Assembly: GCF_040954835.1 (NCBI RefSeq)
Contig: NC_090697.1
Coordinates: 37,198,788-37,262,787 of the forward strand
Direction: 5' to 3'
DNA from: Lepisosteus oculatus
Lineage: Eukaryota; Chordata; Actinopteri; Semionotiformes; Lepisosteidae
Length of the DNA: 64,000 bases
Part shown: positions 62,701 through 64,000 of the stretch, piece by piece
Position numbering within the stretch: position 1 is the stretch's first letter
How the letters are laid out: each line of letters starts with the position of its first letter
The notes under the pieces: generated by a model
What the model was told of the DNA's origin: nothing
Databases searched by the model: none
Seen by the model: the letters and a program-made list of their open reading frames with translations, nothing else
Translations under genes and position numbers: made by a program

Positions 62701-63611
62701 TTACATTTATATATATATATTAAGACTTACAATATCATCTCCAAATATTTTAAGCCATTTTCTTTTCTGCTTCAGCACTTAGCCATGTTGTGTTATCTTC
62801 TGTGGGAATCATTAAAGACAGTCAGAAATCATCAGTTGGCAGATTTGTATTGTTGTGCTGCTGGTTTGGATTTTCATCATAGCTTTGGTATGTTTGTGGG
62901 CTTGGGTGTATTATTTTGAGATAGCCGTTAAAACTTTTTTTTTTACCATCCTCAGTGCTTAAATTTCAAAGACGTTGTATGTTTTGTCTTTTGGTGAAAA
63001 TGTTGCACAGCAGTTTCTCAGTCCTCCCACTAAATTTGTAGATGAGATAAGATCATACAAGATTTACAAGTTCCTGCATGACTGGTCCAAGTTCAGTGCC
63101 CATGCCTTTAACAGTAAGCTTTCCTTTAATCCAAATAATTTTACTTTTAGCATTTACTTAGGAAATCTTAAGCAATCAAAAGTTATTTCACAGTGTTTTC
63201 ACCAGTTAAATATCCTTTGTCCTGTTTAAGTTTCTAATTGTGCAATGTTTGATTATTTTCCCATGTGATAGAGACGATCCCACATTACTACAATAGGTTG
63301 ATAAGCTAAGTTTAACAATTGTAGTAATCAGCATTATTATATTTCCATTAATCAAAATGGAGACCAGAGCTTAATCAGATTTAATTCAGGACTTTTCAAC
63401 ATTTAGAACAGGAGAAAGTGCTGCAAGTTTTCATTAACATTTTTTCTACGGTAATTTTTTCAGGGTGGACCATCTGTACGCCTTCTTTGTGCAGTGGTCA
63501 CCAGACATTTATGGCAATGACGCCAAAGAGCAAGGATTCATTGTGGTGGAGAAGGATGAGCTTGACATGATAGACAACTTCTTCGGTGATCCAGTTCCAA
63601 AGAGTTGGGAG
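26601..63611 (+). CDS. NCOA7: NCOA7, TLDc-family nuclear receptor coactivator (partial gene)
   Basis: NCOA7 is an OXR1 relative. It binds estrogen receptor and, through its TLDc domain, the vacuolar proton pump, and an interferon-induced short form acts on endosomes. Ten coding exons join in phase: 26693-26730, 32821-33065, 53633-53712, 54225-54332, 54423-54539, 55416-55541, 55630-55814, 56527-57359, 57639-57807 and 63464-63611. They total 2049 nt, 683 codons. Domains in order: basic N-terminus (1-120), LysM (about 118-162), GRAM-like (about 225-292), acidic low-complexity linker (about 315-575), and a conserved pre-TLDc block (about 590-683). Identity to NCOA7 rather than OXR1 is shown by MFLCIKVGRPMRKTFACQ and NDAKEQGFIVVEKDELDMID. 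The TLDc exons lie beyond 64000. Confidence 0.97.
27095..27225 (+). repeat. Fossil 5S-rRNA-derived SINE
   Basis: TTTTGGAAGTTAAGCAAGGC followed by GTGCTGGGATGGGAGACCTC aligns with 5S rRNA (GGAAGCTAAGCAGGG ... CTTGGATGGGAGACC). It is heavily diverged, so old. Confidence 0.65.
29880..29985. repeat. Terminal fragment of a Tc1-like element
   Basis: GGGGGTGAATAAATTTGTAA followed by GGCACTGTA resembles the right terminus TGAATACTTTTGCAAGGCACT of the Tc1-like group also seen at 2788. No coding part was recognised. Confidence 0.5.
32821..33065 (+). CDS. NCOA7: NCOA7 coding exon, residues 13-94
   Basis: 245 nt after acceptor TTGTTTTTCAG. The first G completes R13; the exon continues LKKRKQVKQNSERTADKSSE, human LKKKKQAKQNAETA. 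The end, KKKNCQRKEIRRSDLKKNCG, parallels human KKRKSNQLKEIRRTELKRYY. Donor is GTAG|GTAAGG, leaving phase 1. The segment is basic and low-complexity. The open frame upstream of 32821 (from 32702) is intron. Confidence 0.94.
33520..34350 (+). mobile_element. Strongly decayed non-LTR retrotransposon
   Basis: Plus-strand sequence between about 34100 and 34330 aligns, with many changes, to the C-terminal part of a widespread vertebrate LINE polyprotein. Marks in order are GTTGGTCACCAGCCTACAGC, GGACTAATTCTTGCTTTGAA, CATACTCGGGCAGACTAAAC, and CATTTCAAAATTTTAAAGGC with ATTGACTAAATCACC. Every frame is broken. The upstream half (33520-34100) appears to belong to the same unit but is too decayed to prove. 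Confidence 0.55.
35375..35455 (-). repeat. L2-type LINE 3' tail fragment
   Basis: AACTTTATTTTATACAATGT and TTTTAAAGGTTTCTTCTCTA with AGTGCTTTACAGG correspond, on the minus strand, to the L2 tail seen at 11330-11395. Only the last 80 bp remain. Confidence 0.7.
36170..36540 (+). mobile_element. L2-type LINE 3' end
   Basis: Plus-strand copy from CCCCAAGCTCCGGAACTCTT through TTCAAATCCAGATTCAAAAC to the tail TAAAGCGCTTTGAGAAGCCA, GGCACTATATAAAATAAAGT and TTATTATTATTG. Only the RT C-terminus and 3' region are present, with frameshifts. Confidence 0.88.
36973..37040. repeat. Inverted repeat, about 25-bp arms
   Basis: ACTTTTCTCATATAAACAAG at 36973 is the reverse complement, with one extra base, of the arm ending TTTATATGAGAAAAGT at 37040. 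A 17-base spacer lies between. The sequence TATCTCATTT.TACAAGATT occurs both in the spacer and just after the second arm. No known element was recognised. Confidence 0.75.
37222..39210 (-). mobile_element. L2-type LINE split by an RTE-like insertion
   Basis: Two minus-strand L2 segments, 37222-37860 and 39036-39210, are collinear with the copy at 11590-12478. Shared marks include GACTCTCTGATATCCTTGGG, GACTTCAGTCTTGTCACA, ATGCAATTAGA and CCAAGTGGGAACATGT. The 3' tail with TATATAAAATAAAG is missing at the left. The coding frame is broken. Confidence 0.87.
37843..39053 (+). mobile_element. RTE-like LINE, 5'-truncated, nested, with 18-bp target duplication
   Basis: Insert 37861-39035 is bounded by the direct repeat ATGCAATTAGAGAGTACA (37843-37860 and 39036-39053), duplicated from the host L2. 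The 3' end is an (AAG)n run. A single plus frame is open from the first bases (37862) to the stop at 39010. It reads FGFSAGKSTTDAIFVMRQLQ, LYVAFLDLEKAYDRVPREVV, GVHQGSALSPFLF, the active-site segment LIFADDVALMADSE and a C-terminal tail with WYGHIMRR and GRGRPRKRWID. This is the RT core to C-terminus of an RTE-like element; the endonuclease and RT N-terminus are missing. The intact frame and perfect duplication point to a young copy. Confidence 0.93.
39211..40189. other. NCOA7 intron, no gene seen
   Basis: No supported frame. A repeat-like texture is possible but I could not match it to anything else in the window. Confidence 0.5.
40190..40280. repeat. Unclassified dispersed repeat, copy 1
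   Basis: CCTGAAGTAGTGTCTCCTGT, CATTTTCCATTACACTTCCA and TTTTTAAGAAGTCCTGAGGG match 43318-43430. This copy lacks about 25 bp that copy 2 has in the middle. Family unknown. Confidence 0.7.
40281..41489. other. NCOA7 intron, no gene seen
   Basis: AT-rich intron with no recognised content. Confidence 0.55.
41490..41680 (+). repeat. Fossil 5S-SINE body
   Basis: The order GCTGTAAGTGGTGTTGGTTG, TGTGATGTTAAACTGAGGTT and GGTCTTTAAAGATAC tracks the body of a fish 5S-derived SINE as I remember it (GATGAGACGTTAAACCGAGGTCC ... GTCATTAAAGATCC). Strongly diverged; the 5S head is not visible. Confidence 0.5.
42145..43045 (+). mobile_element. Non-LTR retrotransposon 3' end, interrupted by a SINE
   Basis: The segment 42154-42400 reads in pieces like the C-terminus of a LINE polyprotein: INNKWCVRRARSIIKDSKDP, HPCLLEDSI and SRQAVRLLN. 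The 3' untranslated part continues to 42606, is split by the SINE at 42616-42885, and resumes TTGTGCACCTCGGGCCAGGA, GAAACTATATTTTGTTCTCT up to about 43045. A frameshift lies before HPCLLE, so the copy is dead. Family not resolved. Confidence 0.7.
42607..42894 (+). repeat. tRNA-derived SINE with 9-bp target duplication
   Basis: Body 42616-42885, flanked by TTATGCTAA at 42607-42615 and 42886-42894. The head reads GTGGCTCTGTGGCTCAGGAT and the tail TGGCCAATAAAGTGATCTGA. It is the same family as 1-235 in opposite orientation. It is inserted in the 3' region of the LINE at 42145-43045 and is therefore younger than it. Confidence 0.88.
43318..43430. repeat. Unclassified dispersed repeat, copy 2
   Basis: GCCTGAAGCAGTGTCTCCTG, TCATTTTCCAGTACACTTCC and TTCTTAAGAAGTCCTGAGGG match 40190-40280, with an extra internal stretch (about ATCCTCTGGTTTGTTTTTCA) absent from copy 1. 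Confidence 0.7.
43431..47853. other. NCOA7 intron, no gene seen
   Basis: 4.4 kb of AT-rich intron with only short unsupported frames. A weak resemblance to the GTTTATTCCATGC repeat (AAAACAGCGTTTTGACTGTG near 44996) is too diverged to call. Confidence 0.55.
47854..48747 (+). mobile_element. hAT element with 8-bp target duplication, holding a 5S-SINE head
   Basis: Element 47862-48739 is flanked by TGACTGAT (47854-47861 and 48740-48747). The left end reads TAGTACTGGGCGATAA and the right end, reversed, TAGGGCTGGGCAATAT, the 'GGGCTGGGC' terminus common in fish hAT elements. A short plus frame at 48092-48229 starts MSDTEANVVLSMTSSKDDD and contains HSTSVIWRLF, like the start of a BED-finger transposase. 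It is cut off where the 5S-derived sequence begins. No catalytic domain, so non-autonomous. Confidence 0.9.
48222..48450 (+). repeat. 5S-rRNA-derived SINE head, nested in hAT element
   Basis: CCATATCACCCTGCAACTCA, GAAGCTAAGCAGGTGTGAGC, GGTCAGTACCTGGATGGGAG and ACCTCCTGGGAAAAACTAAG follow 5S rRNA from its 5' side through the internal promoter (GAAGCTAAGCAG and TGGATGGGAGACC). A SINE body (AGTGGGGCCAGCAGGGGGCA, CAGTATAGTGACAGGGACAC) stops near 48450 without the family's usual 3' tail. Its first bases form a near-perfect hairpin with the following 5S start (48221-48258). Confidence 0.85.
48748..50344. other. NCOA7 intron, no gene seen
   Basis: AT-rich, no supported frame or recognised repeat. 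Confidence 0.55.
50345..50420 (+). repeat. Fossil tRNA-derived SINE head
   Basis: GGCAGCAGCATGGAGCAGTG followed by GTTATGGCCACTTGATTCTG resembles the head of the SINE at 51960 (GGGCAGTAGCGTGGAGTAGT). The remainder is lost. Confidence 0.5.
50700..51680 (+). promoter_or_regulatory. NCOA7: Candidate internal promoter of NCOA7
   Basis: CpGs are clearly denser than in the surrounding intron (for example GCACGGATCG, GTCGACG, GTGCGGCCCGTG and CTCGGCGTTC), and recognised repeats are absent. A CRE-like TGACGTA lies at about 51457. It sits directly upstream of the alternative first exon at 51681. No TATA box is evident. Promoter activity is inferred. Confidence 0.38.
51681..51915 (+). CDS. NCOA7: Alternative first coding exon of NCOA7
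   Basis: An open frame of 78 codons plus one base from ATG 51681 to donor ATTG|GTAAG. An in-frame stop TGA at 51660-51662 makes this the first possible start, and A at -3 gives fair start context. It leaves in phase 1, exactly what the exon at 53633 accepts, so the join reads FYRI-DDNRNK. Long-form human NCOA7 has YYSIDDNQNK at the same junction. Protein marks: MFAAESYSNSSYEMWLPPSL at the start, a C-terminal basic KNKKVYSW. The relative OXR1 also has an alternative first exon joining here. An isoform using it would skip residues 1-94 of the long form. Expression is unproven. Confidence 0.62.
51960..52155 (+). repeat. tRNA-derived SINE, diverged
   Basis: The head GGGCAGTAGCGTGGAGTAGT with GGTTAAGGTTTCTGGATTCA and a B-box-like GGTTTCACGTCC is followed by GCACTGCTGTTGTACCCTTA. 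The order fits a widespread fish tRNA SINE family. Confidence 0.7.
52156..53289. other. NCOA7 intron, no gene seen
   Basis: AT-rich, nothing recognised. Confidence 0.55.
53290..53565 (+). repeat. tRNA-derived SINE (GTGGCACAGTGGTTAGCA type)
   Basis: Reads CACTGTGGCACAGTGGTTAG, B-box-like GAGTTCAATTCC, GTGGGTTTCCTTCCACGG, GTCCTGTCCAGGGTGTATCA and GCCAGGATAGGTTCTGGC, in the order of a very common fish SINE family. It is moderately diverged and ends 70 bp before an NCOA7 exon. Confidence 0.82.
53633..53712 (+). CDS. NCOA7: NCOA7 coding exon, residues 95-121 (start of LysM)
   Basis: 80 nt after acceptor TTCTTCTTCAG; donor ACA|GTAAGT. With the incoming G it reads DDNRNKTRTKKEKRRVIQKP, then SGTVEYT. 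Human has DDNQNKTHDKKEKKMVVQKP, then HGTMEYT. It accepts both the long-form exon (33065) and the alternative first exon (51915). Confidence 0.95.
54225..54332 (+). CDS. NCOA7: NCOA7 coding exon, LysM domain core, residues 122-157
   Basis: 108 nt, 36 codons, phase 0 at both ends. AGPKDTLNCIALKFNITPNR followed by LVEINRLFSHTIVPGQ is a LysM fold signature (DTL..IA..F......L...N......I.PGQ). In eukaryotic cytosolic proteins of this family its ligand is not established. Confidence 0.96.
54423..54539 (+). CDS. NCOA7: NCOA7 coding exon, residues 158-196
   Basis: 117 nt, 39 codons. TLFVPDV completes the LysM domain; then a Ser/Pro-rich linker, LSVSPCSPASAFSSDDPEFD. Donor TCG|GTAAGA. The intron before it is only 90 bp. 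Confidence 0.95.
54551..54773. repeat. Foldback interspersed repeat with 13-bp flanking duplication
   Basis: The unit 54564-54760 is flanked by AAAAACAAACCAA at 54551-54563 and 54761-54773. It is a long imperfect palindrome. The left arm, ACAAGTAATAGGTTTATTCT ... TTTCGGCCGTGGAGCCTT, is reverse-complementary to the right arm, GCTTCACAGCCAAAACGTTG ... AATAAACCTATTACTTGT. A single-stranded tail GCAGCCTACGCATGCTGATG with CAGCTACCCACCTGAA follows. Copies lie at 60755-60870 (arm plus the same tail), 13781 and 3945. The long duplication suggests LINE-aided insertion. It starts 24 bp after the exon ending at 54539. Confidence 0.85.
55416..55541 (+). CDS. NCOA7: NCOA7 coding exon, residues 197-238
   Basis: 126 nt, 42 codons. 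DADSARKASKPLHRILSSAS, then EEEEPSTVKFLKMSCRYITD and GK; human DADLARKALKPIERVLSSTS. Donor AAG|GTGGAT. The acidic SASEEEEP precedes the GRAM-like domain, which begins at KFLKMSCRY. Confidence 0.95.
55630..55814 (+). CDS. NCOA7: NCOA7 coding exon, GRAM-like domain, residues 239-299
   Basis: 185 nt after acceptor TTTTTTTAG, donor TC|GTAAGT (phase 2). GVVGGVMIVTPNNIMFDPHK, SDPLVIENGCEEYGLICPME and EVVSIALYNDISHMKIKDAL are nearly invariant with human NCOA7. The fold is GRAM/PH-like, expected to bind lipid or protein. Confidence 0.97.
56527..57359 (+). CDS. NCOA7: NCOA7 large central exon, residues 300-577
   Basis: 833 nt with an open frame throughout. It begins DLPKDLCPLYRPGEWEDLSS with EQDINPFSRF (conserved), then becomes an acidic, Glu/Ser/Thr-rich, probably disordered region with little family conservation (for example TEKSLSDEGFTEIEPLVTGN). 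It ends with conserved-looking SEIKSWLFKRIQGPIE. No LxxLL receptor-binding motif is present in this exon. Donor GAGG|GTGAGT. An ATC/ATT microsatellite (56392-56450) sits 76 bp upstream of the acceptor. Confidence 0.95.
57639..57807 (+). CDS. NCOA7: NCOA7 coding exon, residues 578-633
   Basis: 169 nt after acceptor TTTTTGTAG. With the incoming G it reads DMLPSKEEKSKKPPMFLCIK, VGRPMRKTFACQSASPAHQY, GRRGKQPEYWFAVPQE. Human equivalent: PLMFLCIKVGKPMRKSFATH and QYGKRRKQPEYWFAVPRERV. Donor AG|GTGAGT in phase 2. Part of the conserved block that precedes TLDc. Confidence 0.96.
57808..58559. other. NCOA7 intron, no gene seen
   Basis: First part of a 5.7-kb intron; AT-rich, nothing recognised. Confidence 0.6.
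58560..58910 (-). pseudogene. Fossil Tc1-like transposase N-terminal part
   Basis: The minus strand translates in pieces to IVKKRARKFQSEPLQVPHGR, then TTAADDREIRPVQNNPKMTT and KHIADNLQSAGVKVSQYTAH. This is the second helix-turn-helix region of Tc1-family transposases (DDR.I.R.V..NP..T...I...L..AG..VS..T..R). The frames are interrupted and no catalytic part follows. Confidence 0.72.
58911..60754. other. NCOA7 intron, mostly unassigned
   Basis: About 59135-59345 starts ACAGTAATCCCTCATTATAC and resembles the terminus of a small fish DNA transposon (ACAGTAATCCCTCG...), but the other end was not found. The remainder is AT-rich without recognised content. Confidence 0.45.
60755..60870 (+). repeat. 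Copy of the unclassified foldback repeat (one arm plus tail)
   Basis: GGAACAAGTAATCGGTTTAT, the A-rich AGAAAGAAAACATAATGTTT stretch and CAGCCGTGGAGCCTTTGTAG lead directly into CCTACGCATGCTGATGCAGC and TACCCACCTGAA. It lacks the second arm seen at 54564-54760. TA-rich sequence CTGAATATATATATA on both sides may be the target duplication but is low-complexity. Confidence 0.8.
60871..63010. other. NCOA7 intron, no gene seen
   Basis: AT-rich, with a short (TA)n run near 62708-62720; nothing recognised. Confidence 0.55.
63011..63113 (+). other. Unassigned coding-like stretch within NCOA7 intron
   Basis: Follows TTGCACAG and ends before GTAAGCTTT. In one frame it reads QFLSPPTKFVDEIRSYKIYK, then FLHDWSKFSAHAFN, with protein-like composition. 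I do not recognise it. Entry from the preceding exon (phase 2) is possible with the inner acceptor TTTCTCAG (63012-63019), but the exit is phase 1 and does not fit the next NCOA7 exon. It may be a decoy exon, a transposon fragment or an exon used with something outside the window. Confidence 0.25.
63464..63611 (+). CDS. NCOA7: NCOA7 coding exon, residues 634-683
   Basis: 148 nt after acceptor TAATTTTTTCAG. The first G completes R634; then VDHLYAFFVQWSPDIYGNDA, KEQGFIVVEKDELDMIDNFF and GDPVPKSWE, phase 0, donor GAG|GTGAGT. Human has VDHLYTFFVQWSPDVYGKDA and KSWE. It is the last NCOA7 exon in the window; the TLDc catalytic-regulator fold is still to come. Confidence 0.97.
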
Positions 63612-64000
63612 GTGAGTGTTCTTCATTTGATGTGTGCATTTTCCTTTGTACTGCATGGTAATCAGATGTAATATTAAGCTAAAGTTTTTAACTATGCTTT
63701 TTCTAACATGTGCAGTAGCCTTAAAAAAACAAACTTGTATTTATTTACATTATAACTGCAGTCTATAAATCAATATAGCCATCTGATTCTGCAGACAAAC
63801 TGTAAAAACAACATGTACATTTGTGCTACAGTTGCCACAGTTATTTCATAGTAATAATCACTGAACACCCTGCACAGGTTCCTTCTCATACCATGTTTGG
63901 TCATCCTGCCTTTGTCTTCCTGTGCCATTCACTTTCTGTTTCTGAAGAAATGAAACTTTACCACAGAAATGAATTAGCCAATGAGAGCAACTGTGGCAGA
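63612..64000. other. NCOA7 intron, runs off the window
   Basis: No exon seen. In mammals an interferon-inducible short form starts from its own first exon in this part of the gene; I found no matching start in these 389 bp. Confidence 0.6.

Noticed and set aside
63612..64000. Possible first exon of the interferon-induced short NCOA7 form
   Set aside because: No start with a fitting donor and recognisable sequence was found in the remaining bases.

Overview
The window is vertebrate nuclear DNA, most likely from a ray-finned fish. It is AT-rich, has long introns, and carries decayed fish-type transposons: an L2-type LINE whose 3' tail reads GCGCTATATAAAATAAAG-like, an RTE-like LINE, hAT and Tc1-like DNA transposons, tRNA-derived SINEs and 5S-rRNA-derived SINEs. 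I cannot name the species. No bacterial operon, CRISPR array or phage is present.

Two protein-coding genes lie head to head, and both run off the window. On the minus strand is ATG5, the autophagy E2-like conjugation target. Five coding exons (16731 down to 4492) encode residues 1-191, including the start codon and the ATG12-acceptor lysine K130. The last exons lie left of base 1. On the plus strand is NCOA7 (OXR1/TLDc family). Ten coding exons from 26693 to 63611 encode 683 residues: the basic N-terminus, LysM, GRAM-like domain, acidic linker and the conserved block before TLDc. The TLDc exons lie right of base 64000. All exon phases join exactly in both genes. A second NCOA7 first exon (51681-51915) has its own start and a phase-compatible donor, and so predicts an alternative N-terminus.

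The intergenic region (about 18-26 kb) contains an intact tRNA-Glu(CTC) gene at 18043-18114 (minus), an L2 3' end, another LINE tail and otherwise unassigned DNA with candidate promoters. Transposons fill the introns. ATG5 introns carry a fossil Tc1, an L2 with a 303-codon open RT fragment, and a hAT element with a perfect 8-bp target duplication. The 20.6-kb NCOA7 intron (33066-53632) carries a decayed LINE, L2 copies, an RTE-like LINE nested in an L2 with an 18-bp duplication, a SINE nested in a LINE 3' end, and a hAT holding a 5S-SINE head. A 197-bp foldback repeat with 13-bp flanking duplications sits just after an NCOA7 exon.

I see no undescribed multi-gene system. The best leads are the alternative NCOA7 first exon, the head-to-head ATG5/NCOA7 arrangement, an unclassified foldback repeat family, and a coding-like stretch at 63011-63113 whose phase fits no known NCOA7 junction.
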